Assembly (NCBI GenBank): GCA_000733355.1
Contig: JNVV01000013.1
Coordinates: forward strand, 7,851 to 71,850
Reading direction: 5' to 3'
From: Falciphora oryzae
Lineage: Eukaryota; Ascomycota; Sordariomycetes; Magnaporthales; Magnaporthaceae
DNA length: 64,000 nt
Made by a program: the position numbers and the translations under genes. The notes beneath the pieces were generated by a model. It saw nothing but the letters and a program-made list of their open reading frames with translations, ran no database searches and had not been told where the DNA came from. This document shows positions 8,753 to 20,516 of the stretch, piece after piece (the first letter of the stretch is position 1; the number at the start of each line of letters is the position of its first letter).

Positions 8753-9840
8753 CTGTACCGCAGTTAGTGTCGGCGGGCCCCTTCTAGTTTCTTCTCCGCC
8801 AGGCTGTATGGAAATCGGCGTGGCCAGCATTTATAATACCGGCGGGAAATGGGTACCTTCTTGTTTTCTGCCTTTGAAACACGGCGCTAACTTATAATTC
8901 GCGATATTAATAATAACCTACTGACATGACACCGCTCGTGATAGCTTCTGGGCACAATTCCTCTAAGCATACCCTTATTGCGCACTGGCTAGTTATTACC
9001 AACGCCGCAACACGAGACAGGAAGCAGGCCGGAACCCGGAGAAGAGGAGCAGCAACGGCACGCCACCAAGGAGGTCACGTGAGGATAAGAGATACGGCAG
9101 TAATACTGAGGGATACTGAAGTATCACAGCCAGGCGGTGATACTAAGAGCTACTGAAGTATCACGACAGAACAAGCGATACTGGAGGTATCGCCAGCATC
9201 AGCGGAAGAGGCTACGGTCTATAAGAACAAAATGAATCCCCCGGTATAAATAGTTCTTGACTGAGGCCTCGCTATCAGTCAACCTAAGTTCGCTCCCAAG
9301 CAACCCTTGGGGCAAGCAATCCATACTACTGCACTTAGCACCCCTTCCAGCGAGAACGACGGTGTGTTGTTTAAAATCTTCCTCTCCTCAGGCACCCTAC
9401 CTTAGGAGCAGAAGAATCGATTAGAACACAGCCAATCGACATAGACCGCAAAATGATAGGGTTCCAGTTAATAACAGTCGAGCTGCTATTCAGCGACTAT
9501 CTCGGACCCCACGATTGTTAACAGAAAATATCCCTTTGTGTTATTACTAAAATGTCGCCGTAGTAATTTTCACAGGACGGCTAGGCGATTAAGGTTTATC
9601 TAAGTACTTAGGATTATATTACGGCTCTAAAGGCATAAAGAGATACAGATTTTTAAACAGTTTCTCGTATAGGCAGTAAATTTTAATTGCAGAATGATAT
9701 TGGCTTTGATTTGGTAACTACAAGGCAAGCCAGTTGTTCGTTTCTCCGACTGCAGCTACCAAGTTAGCAATGAGGCACTATTACTTTCCGCCGCCGATAG
9801 GCAAGTATGGATCGCCCAATTGATTATGAATTAACAAGCG
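8753..9840. other. Intergenic, LTR- or promoter-like sequence
   Basis: There is no coding region. The stretch contains a cluster of near-palindromic GATACT..AGTATC repeats (9112-9194) about 50-130 bp before a TATA-like box, GGTATAAATAG, at 9243-9253. An AT-richer tail runs to 9840. The order of repeats, TATA box and transcribed-looking sequence resembles the U3-R part of an LTR. Neither a second copy in the window nor clear TG...CA ends were found. Confidence 0.4.
9112..9194. repeat. Three near-palindromic GATACT-AGTATC boxes
   Basis: Copies are GATACTGAAGTATCAC at 9112-9127, GCTACTGAAGTATCAC at about 9149-9164, and GCGATACTGGAGGTATCGC at about 9175-9193. Each is an inverted repeat of GATAC around a short centre. 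A looser GTGATACT half-copy lies between the first two. Such spacing suggests protein-binding sites or a transposon regulatory region, but no known factor is assigned. Confidence 0.55.
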
Positions 9841-10636
9841 CTAACCGATAGCACTACTCGTGCCCCACGTCTTCCCCGCCAACCTCAAGTACGTACTGTC
9901 AACCCACTGCTCCCCGACCTGGAACGTCTTTTCCCGGAAATCGTACTCCTCAAAGCCCAGCTTCTTCAGCAGCGCCAGGGACGCGGCGTTGCGCGGGTCC
10001 ACATCCGCTACAACCAGCTGGTCCTTCCCGACGTCACCATGGCCCGCAAACAGGTGATCCAGCACGAGCGTCAGCGCCTCAGCTGCCAGGCCGCGTCCCC
10101 AGTACGGCCGCGCAAGCATGAAGCCGACCTCGTGGTCGCGCCAGACACCAGCCTTGCCGATCGGTATCAGGTCTTCTTCTTCGTCTCCTTTTTGCTGTTG
10201 TTCGTCGTCCTTCCCCTCGCCCTCTAAGCCGTTTTGCTGAAGACCGTCCGGGTCTCCATTTTGGGAGGGCTGGTGGTAGGACCCCCTGAGGCAGATGATG
10301 AAGTCGGTAACGCCGTTGCAGGGGGCTTCCATCATACCACGCACCCATTGCTCTGTTTCTGACAGGCTCTCGTGAGGCAGTGTGGACCTGTTTATATCGA
10401 AAGTTTGAGAACGTTATAACCAGATTGCTGACGAGACTTTTCTCAAAGAATAAAACAAGATAGCCAATATCTCAACAGACAAGAGGCGGGCGAGCGGAGA
10501 CGATTCAGACATACCAGTACCTCATGACCTCGGGATCACTAAACACCTTGTACAGCTCGGCCGCATCCTCGTCGCGGGCAGCTCGCAGGACTAGCCTCGG
10601 TGACCGGAGCTCAAAGATTTGCGGCTCGGTGTGCAT
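9841..10636 (-). CDS. GNAT-family N-acetyltransferase (RimJ/RimL type)
   Basis: Two exons on the minus strand (10636-10515 and 10387-9841) are joined by a 127-bp intron with a GTATGT donor and CAG acceptor. The product is 222 residues. It starts MHTEPQIFELRSPRLVLR, the typical first strand of RimJ/RimL-like acetyltransferases (TERLxLR). The acetyl-CoA loop PYWGRGLAAEAL follows VGFMLAR, and DPRNAASLALLKKLGF forms the last conserved helix. These proteins transfer acetyl from acetyl-CoA to an amino group, and the substrate cannot be told here. An unusual acidic, Gln-rich insert (about residues 85-105, with KDDEQQQKGDEEE) interrupts the fold between early strands and probably forms a surface loop. 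Confidence 0.88.
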
Positions 10637-11388
10637 CTTTGCGTTGCCAGAATTACCGGATTCTATGTCTATCAGTAAATGGCAGGAATGTCCCGGATTC
10701 CTTCCCTGTACATGTCCCCGACATCATCTTATATGCCTCGATCTACTTTCTCATTTTTTTCCCTTGTTTTTACTTCTTGCTTTTTTTTCGGTGTCATTCG
10801 GGATGGCAGAACTTGCGGTGTGGGCAGTCCGGATGACTCAGCCCGGTCAGGGGCTCCATGCAAGGGAAATGCTGTGATACCCAAAAGGGGGATGAACCTT
10901 CCTTGGGCCGGTAAATTAGGCGCAACATGATCGGGAGAAAAGATGCATGATCGAAGGAGGGATCGTAATAGGTAGGAAGAAGAGCGAGCTGCATGCATGA
11001 TTGGCCTGAGGCGCAGGTATCGGGTAGTGGCCCGCACCCGATAGGACAACATCGACAACACATCACGGCGCACCTCAAGCAGCAGGTCCACAGGGGGACG
11101 TGGGAGACGATTATTCGAGAATGCAAGACATTTTTTCTCGTCTGGCCATCAGGGACAGCATGCTGTTTCTAAGTCCAGTCGCGTTCCTTTTCCCGTTGCT
11201 CCCCTCTAACCATATCCACCCACCCCTCTTGATACATGCAGGGCCACAGTGATGATAACGTTCAATCGCCGAACTACGCTAGGAAAAAGAAAAAAAAAAG
11301 GAGAGACTAAGAAATACAGATCGCCCATCTTCTAGTGAGACAAATAAAGCAGAGCTACATATACAAAACATCAAGGAGAGTATCGAAA
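10637..11388. other. Intergenic, no gene recognised
   Basis: This lies between the start of the GNAT gene and the stop of the WSC-like gene (both on the minus strand). It contains pyrimidine-rich patches near 10745-10795 that may be promoter sequence of the GNAT gene. No ORF here shows a domain. Confidence 0.5.
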
Positions 11389-12679
11389 TCAAAGCAGAAG
11401 AAATGCGCCGCCAACCAGTACGCCAAGCCACGAGAGCACCAGGAGGCGATCCGAGGGCACAGATGGGGTGGTTCCACTGGCGATGACCGGATCGGGCAGG
11501 CGCGTCACGATCAGCACAGTGCCATTTGTGTCGGTGGTCGCCGACGGCGCAGCTGTCGTCGTCGTCACGTTCGCCATCTGGATAACGACAGGGGGCGGCG
11601 TCAAGCTGGTGGGCGATGCGGGCAACGACGAGCCGTCGGACGACGAGGCAGGGAGCGGGTCCGCGGTAGCCGTCGCGGCCTGGGACGAACCACCCGCGGT
11701 CGCGGCCGGGAGCACGTCGGCCGCCGCGACGGAGGAGGACGACGACGACGAGTTCGCGGCGATGCTGATGGTGGCGACACGGGCGACGGGCACGAGCACG
11801 ACGCGCGTGCGGCCCATCTCGACGATGGTCGTGACGGTGCTCTGGGCCGGGTCGTAGAAGACGGTCGACTGGGTGGGCGTCGCGGTCGTGACCAGGCCGA
11901 GGCCGTCGGGCGCCTGCACCACGGTCGTGATGAAGTAGATGTTGATGAAGATGCAGAGCCCGCCGGGTGGGCAGTCCGGGGCGATGGCGGTCGGGGCCGG
12001 GGTGGGCACGCCGTTCTTGGTGCAGGTCGGGCAGGTCGGGAGCGTGGTCGTCTGCGTCACGACGGACACGTTGGCGGCCCTGTTTGCGCCGTCGGTCACC
12101 AGGGGCGGTGAGCTCGTGGATGTGGTGTTGGCGGTTGCTGTCGGGCCCGAGATGCCATTGGCTGGCGTGGCCAGTGGTGGCAGCTCTGTAGACAGAGTGA
12201 TAGTATTGGACGTGCTGGTGGAGTTGTCGACGCGCATGATAGAAAACACATTGTAGATTGGGTCGCCGTCCTCGGTAGACCCGCCACAGTTCTCGCTCTC
12301 GAAGGGTGCCTGGCAGGCAAAGTTGCAGCTTGAGGCTCCCAGAGTCTCTAAAGGCTGTATCTCGTTGGTGCAGGCACAGAATCGGCAGAGGCAAGCCAAT
12401 CAGCATGGTGTACGAGGAAGGCTAGGGGAGGGGGGTTACATACTGGGCGTAAACAGCAGCGTGCGTCATGTTCTTTCCGGCACAGAGGTCTGCGCACGGC
12501 TGAGGCGCGTTGACCCCGTCACTGCTGTCCGCTGCTAATGGGATCGGGGTGATATCGCCAAAGGTCGAGGCATTTATCACCATGCAGCCTTGCGGCACCA
12601 CGATCTGTTGCGCCAACGATATGACCGCCAACAGGGAGACGGCACCCAACAGCTGCGCTGCCATGGTCTTGTGCATCAT
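11389..12679 (-). CDS. WSC-like cysteine-rich surface protein, Ser/Thr-rich, probably membrane or GPI anchored
   Basis: The first exon begins at 12679 (or at the second Met, 12664) with a signal peptide, LLGAVSLLAVISLAQQ. GCMVI and PCADLC follow. The second exon frame, read to the stop at 11389, holds FCACTNEI, SSCNFAC and ENCGG, giving the eight-cysteine order of a WSC carbohydrate-binding domain. A long Thr/Ser/Pro-rich stalk follows, with CPTCTKNG, a serine run, and a final hydrophobic segment (LLVLSWLGVLVGGAFLLL) ending at the stop, as in GPI-anchored proteins. WSC proteins sit in the cell wall or plasma membrane as wall-stress sensors or glycan binders. The exon junction near 12355-12444 could not be placed with a canonical acceptor that keeps the CxC pair, so the model is incomplete. 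Confidence 0.75.
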
Positions 12680-14000
12680 GATGGATATGGATGAGGAATA
12701 CGACTGAGAAACCGGCTCTCAAAAATTGTAGGAAGCCCCGCTTCAAGGTTGTTGTTATTGGGGTGTTTAGATGAGGTGTAAGGAGAAGATGCTGGATGAG
12801 GATGGAGAGAACAAGAAACCAAACGATCACAACGACCGAAGACGACGTCAAAATATGTACTCGCAAAATAAGAGAGGCGGGATGCCCCCAAGCCGGCCAT
12901 ATCTCCTGCCCGCGACACCTCCCCAAGCACCCACCGTCTCCCCATTCAAGGGGCGGGCAGGGAGCACCGCAAAATCAAGTCCCCCGAGACTGAGACAGTC
13001 CGAAAAATGGCGGGGAGCATTCTTTAGCGCGGCCCGGTATTGACAGCTGAGACACTCTGCCAGGCTTCAGAGAGGCTCACAATCGCGCCTGGCCCCGCAG
13101 AGCCCCTCTAAGGGAGGGCCGCATGCCACTGGCGACTTTTGCCTCCGACTGGAATTCCAGGTGTGCATGGCGATCCAAGGTGAGGCTGCCGGCATCCCCG
13201 CCGCTAGATATCGACGCCCTTCGGGCTGAGATCAATGAGTGGTATGGGGAGGGCGGAGTAAAACCAAGAATATCAATCACCTTGCGACGGCTGGGGCGAT
13301 AGTGTGGAATTCCTCTTCGTCCTTACACCTAGCAGTTCCAACCACAGGGATACACGCATCGAAAGCAGCATTCACGGGAACGGGCCGAAGAGCTATAGAA
13401 GCTCTACTGGAGGGCTGGCAGCTAAGACACGCAAAGCATACATTGAAACTTTCCGGATGTGCATGGCAGGAGGAAAATATATTGTTAGTATAAAGAGAAT
13501 GTATATCAAATAGCATGGAGGGAGGCGGCGCAGACCATTGATCGCGGATGGCTACGCGAGTCTCGCGTGCAGAAGGACGCGCCCGAAAGCGACCCAGGGC
13601 GCGGTCGCGTGCCCGCCGGCGCCTATGGGGGAGAAGATTGGGTGACACGTGAGATTCATGCGAAGACCAAGACGAGCAACGACAACGGCAACCTCCACAG
13701 CGATCCACACGAAAAATATGTAACCCTTAAAGAGCTTGCGCAACTAATGAGGATCAATACCAGAACGCCGCTATCGTCTCCCCCAGGTCCGGAACATATC
13801 GGCCTCGTGCCGATTTAGTCTAACAAGACGTTAACATCGAGGAGGCGGCAGAGTGACATGATGGCATGCAATGCCAGGCCCAATATAGTGAACGTATATG
13901 GAAGGAACAAAAGAGACTTGACATAATCCAAGAAACTTCGTACACGGCGTGCGCGGAAGACCCAAAATGCTAAGGAGACAGGTGATACAAGGCATCAAGA
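12680..14000. other. Intergenic, no gene recognised
   Basis: This separates the start of the WSC-like gene from the stop of the cytochrome b5/acyl-CoA dehydrogenase gene. Its ORFs have no recognisable domain and overlap on both strands. The first few hundred bases should contain the WSC-like promoter, and the last part the 3' UTR of the dehydrogenase. Confidence 0.5.
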
Positions 14001-15913
14001 TCACAGCTTCATGCCCATCATCTTCGCGACGCGCATGCTCTGCCGTATGCTCAGGTCGAGCATGATCTCCTCGCTGCCGCCGGGGATGGCGTACGCGCGC
14101 ACGTCGCGGTACAGCCGCTCAACCTTGCCGCCCTGCCCGCCGCGCGAGTACGACAGGCCGCCAAAGATCTGGCTGGCCTCGCGCGCGCAAAACTCAAACG
14201 TGACCGTCGCCTGCGCCTTGAGGCCGGCGATGGGCCCGCCGAGCAACATCATGGCCTGCGTGTCGTCCATCTTCTCGCACTGGTACACCACGTTCTCGAG
14301 CCAGTTGTACGACGCCTCGATCTGCCGCGCCATGTGCGCCAGCTTGAGTCGGATCACTGGGTGCTCAATAAGCTTCTTGCCAAAGGTGCGGCGCTTGTTG
14401 GCGTACTTGACCGACTCCTCGTAGCACACGCGCGAGAAGCGCAGGCACTGGATGATGATGCCGATGCGCTCATGGTTGAAGTTGGTCATGATGGCTGTAA
14501 GTGGTTGGTAATCATGTCAGCGACGTTGTTTTCGACAAAAGTCACATCAAGGTCATGTTTAAACATACCCCTAAAGCCCTGATTCTCCTTGCCCAGCAGG
14601 TTCTCAACAGGCACTTTGACGTCCTCAAAGGTGATGTAAGTGGTGCCACTGGACCAGACGCCCTGGCAGTCCATGCGGCGCGTCGACACGCCGCCCATGC
14701 TGCGCTCGATGAGCAGCAGGCTGACGCCGCCCATACCGGGACCGCCGGTGCGGACGGCCGTGGTGAAATAGTCGGACCAGATGCCGTTGGTGATCCACTT
14801 CTTCTCGCCGTTGACAATGTAGTGCTTGCCGTCCTCACTCAGCTTGGCCTCGCACGTCAGGTTGGCCACGTCGGAGCCCGCGTCCGGCTCTGTGATAGCC
14901 AGGCAGATGCGCTTGTCGCCGTTGAGGATCCCGGGCAGGATGCGGTCCACGAGCGGCTTCTTGCCGAACTTGACCAGCGGCGGGCACCCGATGCCGAAAC
15001 CGCCGATGACGTTCCACACAAAGCCTCCAGACCCCGCGCGCGAGAGCTCGTCCGTGAGCAGCATCTCGTGGAACAGGTCCCAGTCCTCGGGTGCCACGCA
15101 CTTGACCGGGTTGTCCACGTAGTTGGTCTGGTACTTGGTGCCAAGAAGACCCGCCAGGTAGCCGCGGCGGCCCATCTCCTTGTAGATCTCGGCCGGCACC
15201 TCCTTCTTCTCGTCCCACTCGGTGACGTTGGGCTCGATCGCGCTCTCGACCCACTCGCGAACCTCGGCCCGGAGTGCGGCGTGCGACTCATTGTAGTAGG
15301 GCGAGTGGTACTGTTATGCCACAGCAATCGTTCAGGAGTCAGTGATGTCGACTTGCCAGCGCGTGCGCCTACCCAAATTTACAGAGAAGGCCAAAAAAAA
15401 AAAAAAAAAAATCCGCTTACACTCTGGTACCAACTGGGATCGCCAAAGGGGATCAGGGGGCCGTAGGGATCCAGAGCCTCCGACTCCTCTCCCGCCGCCT
15501 TCTTCTTGACCGGCTTGGCGGCCGGCTTCGCGACAGGCGCGGGGGCCGTGGCGGGCTCGGCCTTCTTCTTGGTGTCCAGCGAGCCAACCTGCAGCTGCGC
15601 CTGGAACTTCTTGAGGATGCCCTCGTTGTGGTACTTCCAAAACTGCTTCGAGGCGTCCTTGCCCGCGACGCGAGTCAAGATCTTCTTGCCACCTGTAAGT
15701 TGGTGAGCTCCATTGTTAGCAAAGCCACTTGTCGCACAGCGCGCAAACAGGAACGCGAGCCAATTCTGAGAGAGAGGGAGAGAGTCGCGCTCGCGTACCG
15801 GGATGATCGTCTTGGAACTTGGTGAGATCGTAAACGTCGCCATCGACAACGATGTACAGGTCGTTTGGCTTATTATGCGACGCGACATCGCTCTGCGTGA
15901 AGGTCTTGGACAT
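14001..15913 (-). CDS. Cytochrome b5 / acyl-CoA dehydrogenase fusion protein
   Basis: Four exons (15913-15799, 15692-15421, 15310-14569, 14494-14001) give 540 residues. All three introns are GT-AG, and the second contains a run of about 19 A (plus strand, near 15392-15410). Residues 1-75 form a cytochrome b5 domain with the heme ligands in HPGG (37-40) and His60. A Lys/Ala/Pro-rich linker follows to about residue 115. The remainder is a full acyl-CoA dehydrogenase: ITEPDAGSD and GEKKWITNG (FAD/substrate region), VENLLGKENQGF, the FNHERI helix and the C-terminal RAYAIPGGSEEIM segment that carries the family's glutamate. It should oxidise an acyl-CoA at C2-C3, and the b5 domain may accept or donate the electrons. 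Chain length and organelle are not evident; no clear mitochondrial presequence precedes the b5 domain. Confidence 0.93.
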
Positions 15914-16432
15914 GCTGGGCAACAGGAGGGCGCAATGGGGCAGGGAAATTAGGTAGGGGAAGAAGAGAAATGCGTGGTGGGTTGGTCAGCAAGGCCAGCG
16001 GCGGATCGACCGTTTTGTAGGAGGGGAGAGCTCGGGGTGAAAGGACGGATTCGAGCCTCGAGGTTTGGGATTCCAGTCCCTGACGTTTTAAGGCGAGCAC
16101 GCGCTCGTCGTCGGCATTGCGGACCATAGGCGCTGCCAGGTTTGCATGTGAAGGTCAGCAGCTGCGACAGCACAACCCCAGTGTGGGGTAAAAACTGGGG
16201 TGCTTCCCGGGGACTGGATGCGCTTTCAGGCAATGCTCCTTTGCCGATGGCCGAATACGTTTTACTAGATTTTGGGCGACCAATTGTGATGGGTTGATTA
16301 CGTAGATTACCTATTTAGGCTAGTTTTGTCTTAGACGCTAGTACTATCGTGTTCCGTTTATTCCATTACTCCGGCCCCAAGCAGCACCACATTGCATCTC
16401 AGGGGCACCCAAGCCGCACAGAGTGAAGGCAT
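15914..16432. other. Short intergenic region
   Basis: This lies between the b5-dehydrogenase start and the sugar-transporter stop, both on the minus strand. It should hold the dehydrogenase promoter and 5' leader and the transporter 3' end. No additional gene was seen. Confidence 0.5.
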
Positions 16433-18398
16433 TCACGCCTTGAGCTCGGCCACGCTGGCGCTGGTCTTCTCCTTCTCAGTGCCCGACTCGTCGCCGCCGT
16501 CGAGACCGACGTCCCTGCGGGCCTGGCTGAGAAGGATGGCGTCCTCCTCGCCAGTGCGGCTACCGAAGACGCGGTCCATGTCCTCGAGCGTGGCTCCCTT
16601 GGTCTCGGGCAGGCAGAGCCAGACCCACACAATACCACCCGCCAGGAATACGGCGAAAAAGATATAGGTTCCCCATTTCCATCCGTCAAACATGGGAGGG
16701 ACGAAAAAGGCGACGGCGAAGTTGTTGACCTGTTACGCATGCGAGCAGACCGGTTAGCTGATGGAACATTATTCGGATTCACACGTGGCTTCTCCCCTTG
16801 TTCACGGGTGCGCAGGATACGCGCGAGATGCACAATAACTAACCCAGTTGCTGGATGCGCCAATCGACGCGCCCTTGGCGCGGATGGACAGCGGGAAGAT
16901 CTCAGACACAAGGGTCCACGAGACAGGCCCCCAAGTGGCACCAAACGCGCCGACGTAAATCCAAATCATTGCGACGGCGGCCCAACCAGCATCTGCGTGC
17001 GCAACCCAGTCGTGGCCAAAGGTGGCCACAATGATGGCCGGGATCACCATGGTTGCCAGCATCACCAGCGAGCCGATGATCAGCATGGGCTTGCGGCCGA
17101 CGTTGTCGATGATGAGCATGGCCGGTACCGTGCAAACCAGGAAGACGACACCCGTCACGCCCGTGGCCAGCAGCGCCTGTGTGCTTCCAGTCAGGCCGAG
17201 GCTCTGGAAGACGTTGGCCGCGTAGTAGATGATGGCGTCGATGCCGCTCCACTGCTGGAAGAACATGACCAGCCAGGCCGTCGACACGCGCTTGAAGCTG
17301 TCCCAGTTGCGCAGGATCTGGTAGTACTGCGCAAACTCCCGCGACAGCACAGACGTCTTCTCCTTCTCTGCCAGCTGGGGGAAGTTCTTGGCAAAGGCGC
17401 GCCGCTCAAACAGGACCTCGGCCTGGATCCCCTTGAGCTCGACCTGGATGCGCTCGTCCTCGACAGGCAGCTTGCGGAGGTACGCGAGCGTCTTGGCCGC
17501 CTCCTCCTCGCGTCCCTTGCTAGCCAACCACCGGGGCGAAAAGGGCAACCACCAGATACCGAAGGCGAGCATGACGGCGGGGATGCCCTGGATTATCGAT
17601 GGCAGCATCCAGGACAGGTTAGACTGGCCCTCGCCAGTGCCGCCGATGTAGTTGCTTCCATAGCCGATCCAGAACGAAAGCATAATACCGAGGATCGTCG
17701 CGAATTGGTAGAAAGAGACGAGGAAGCCGCGAAGCTCCGGCGGGGAAAGCTCTGCGTTGTAAAGGGGCCTGTGGACCAGCAAACACGTCAGCCATGCCAC
17801 TCTTCGCACACCGCAAGGCCCGCTGTCAGACTGCAGTCTGCGCAACTTACCCAACGCCACTAAAGGTACCAACGCCAACTCCAGTGAAAAAGCGACCGGC
17901 GTAGAGAAGCGACGGGTTATGAAAGCTGGCTCCGCAGTACATGTAGCTGCCCAAAACAACCCAGCAACACGCCATAAACATGGTATATTTGCGAGAAAAG
18001 ACCTCTCCAAGGACACCCGAGGTTAGAGACCCGAGGATACCACCGAGCTGGAGGACCGAAGTCAGCCAGCCAGTGGCGCTGGGGGAGGACACGACCGAGG
18101 GGAAGTTGTCGACGAAACGATGCATGACCAAGGACTGGCCGAGGACGCCCTGCTGGTAGCCATACTCGAAGCCGCCGAAGCTATTTTGGTTAGACTGTTA
18201 GAACACAGTACCAGGAAAGTGGCATCGCCGCGCGCATAGAAGGACACGGATTCTTGAAACCACCATGTGAGCGGCCGTCAAGATAGGTACTCACGAGGCG
18301 AAAAATGCGATCACAATGATCTTGGGGTTATGTAGCACAGTACTCCATCTGTTCTTGGGAGCCACACCGGCCTCCTGGTCCACGGCTCGGTCTGACAT
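16433..18398 (-). CDS. MFS sugar transporter
   Basis: Four exons (18398-18295, 18180-17851, 17768-16844, 16729-16433), all with GT-AG introns, give 551 residues. Hallmarks of the sugar-porter family are present: GGFEYGYQQGVLG in the first membrane segment, AGRFFTGVGVG before PLYNAELSPPELRG, the SPRWLASKGR motif after segment 6, QQWSGIDAIIYYA in segment 7, DNVGRKP between segments 8 and 9, and LPETKGATLEDMD after segment 12. The protein should lie in the plasma membrane and take up a hexose or related sugar with protons. The QQWSGIDAIIYY segment favours a sugar-type substrate, but the specific sugar cannot be read from sequence. The N- and C-terminal tails are short and cytosolic. Confidence 0.93.
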
Positions 18399-20516
18399 GT
18401 CGCCTTACACCGTACAAGGCGCGAAGCAAAATCCACAGATGACAGGACGAGTGATGCCCCCCGGCGGGTATACGGGAAGACAGAAGCTCGAAAGGATAAG
18501 CAGAGCACCGCGGTGTCAGGTCACTCGGGACAGGCTGCAGTTCTTATAACCGGCCGAAGTAGAGCCAGCGCGCGCTGATCAACACAATCGGCTGCCGACG
18601 CCGGCCGCCGCCCATCGGCAGGGGTTAGGCAAAGATTTTTTTTTTTTTCCTCTTCCCCTTCCCGCCCGTCTTGTCCAGGACGGCACTTCCATGCACGCCC
18701 AGGCAACGGGTGGTAACCGGGCCCGCCCATCGTCGCTGGATCAGGTGTGCGGTACGTTATGGAAACAACCCCGTACTCCAAGGGCCCGGCCACGAGGGGG
18801 AGAAGGCGCTGACTGGTGGCTCCGACCTTTGTCCCCGCGGGTCCCCCACCTTCTCCTCTCCCCCACATATTCACCATCCAAACCGCTGCGTGCAACCGTG
18901 TTTGCCCCTGCAGATATAAGCAGTCAGTCGGAGTGTGGTTCGAGATGATCACCGCCTTGCTCCCAAGCTCGGCTTTTGGCGGGCCACGATGACGGCTCGG
19001 GCTAGACACTGTGAAAGGGAGCTGAGTTACACCCCATCAGTGCTCAGCAGTTTCCCAGTGGTCTTTCGCAGCCACGCCACCGAGAGGCGTTCATGAGTCG
19101 GAGCATCGCGTCTTCTTGGGAATGGAAATAAACTCTTCCGTCCAGGTGGGGGCAACTGTCAACGAAGCGAGTCCGCCAATTTCGCAGCCCCCCTCTTTTT
19201 CGGTGACCGGACCCGAGATCAGTCGGGGACAGGGGCTTGGGCGAGAGGCCTAGAATATCGCTTTGGAGGGAAGACCACGAGCCCCAAGCGGATCCGGATG
19301 GGCATGCCGGCCGGGTCCAAGGCCCCGCCCGTCGTCACGCGAGAAAAAAAAATGGCCGTCGGGTGTTTACGGCAACTCCGCCTGGTTTTCGGTCCCTTCT
19401 CGGGCCAAGGAGGCGCAAAGCAGCACGCGACGAGCAGCATTTGAACCCAGACTCCGCAGCGGGGTCAGCCAGTAAGAATGCAAATGAGCCTTTGTGCGTG
19501 ATCGGCCGGAGAGAATGCCGTAGACATGGAGTGTTATCGTAAGTGAGAATCATTCAATAGATGTAAGCAGGCAGTTAGAAAAGCCCGTCGCTAGTCGTTG
19601 GTCGGTGTCTAAGGATTTTTGGTGTGGAGACCGCTCTTTTTTTTTCTTGGCCCAGCATAAAAAAAATCGATGTATCCCACACATTCATCTCCACCGACCG
19701 CCATCGCATTGCTTCAGTGGAGGTCAATTCGATTCGACCAACTTGACCCAGCCAGCTGGGAACCGGTTTTGAAAAGGCAATCGGAATCTCACCTTGACTT
19801 CGTGAAAATTCCACTCAGCCCTTTGCCAAATCTCGCCTGCCGAGAATAAGCCCCAGGTGAGATTGAGAGTCTCACTCAATCTCTCCCCGGCTCGAGCACC
19901 AACCTCCAATCTGTGCTGCCGCATTGGAAAGAGTGGGGCACAATGCCGAGGCAAAAAGAAGGCCGAGTGCGATGTGATCAGATCTTCGGCTCCTACCCCG
20001 GAATCTGTCGCAGACAGCCTTGTTCTTACTCACATAGTCCCTCGCAGTGCTCAATGGCTGCCTATATATACATTCATTGTCGCTTGGTGTTGCAACCCGA
20101 GGCCCGTCGCCAAAGCGAAGGTGAGGGGATACGCAATACGCACGCGGGAGGCTGGTGAGGGGAATACCGCGACGTTGAAATTGGTCCCTATGATGTAGTA
20201 CCCAAGGAAGTCCGGGACACATGTCAAAAGCAACAAAACATCGGTATAGGCTTATTAAAATATAATGACATTACACGGAGCTGATAATGGTCAGAACCCT
20301 TCCATGAGTCTTCCCATGGCTTCCCAGAACGCCGAAAACGCCTCCATCATTCACCCATATATTCAGGATATTCGCCCCTGTTCCCAGAACACCTTGTGCT
20401 AAACACCATCCTCCAGCCGGACCCATAGACACGTAACGACGTTTTGTAGTGATCGGAGGAGGGATAGGCCGCTATCTCCTCGTCTCCGAACATGCGTCAA
20501 CGATCGATCCTCGACT
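18399..20516. other. Intergenic, no gene recognised (about 2.1 kb)
   Basis: This is upstream of the sugar transporter and downstream of FEN1. It contains ORFs on both strands without domains, short homopolymers (T run near 18640), and pyrimidine-rich stretches. I see no RNA gene. The part next to 18398 is the likely transporter promoter. Confidence 0.45.
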
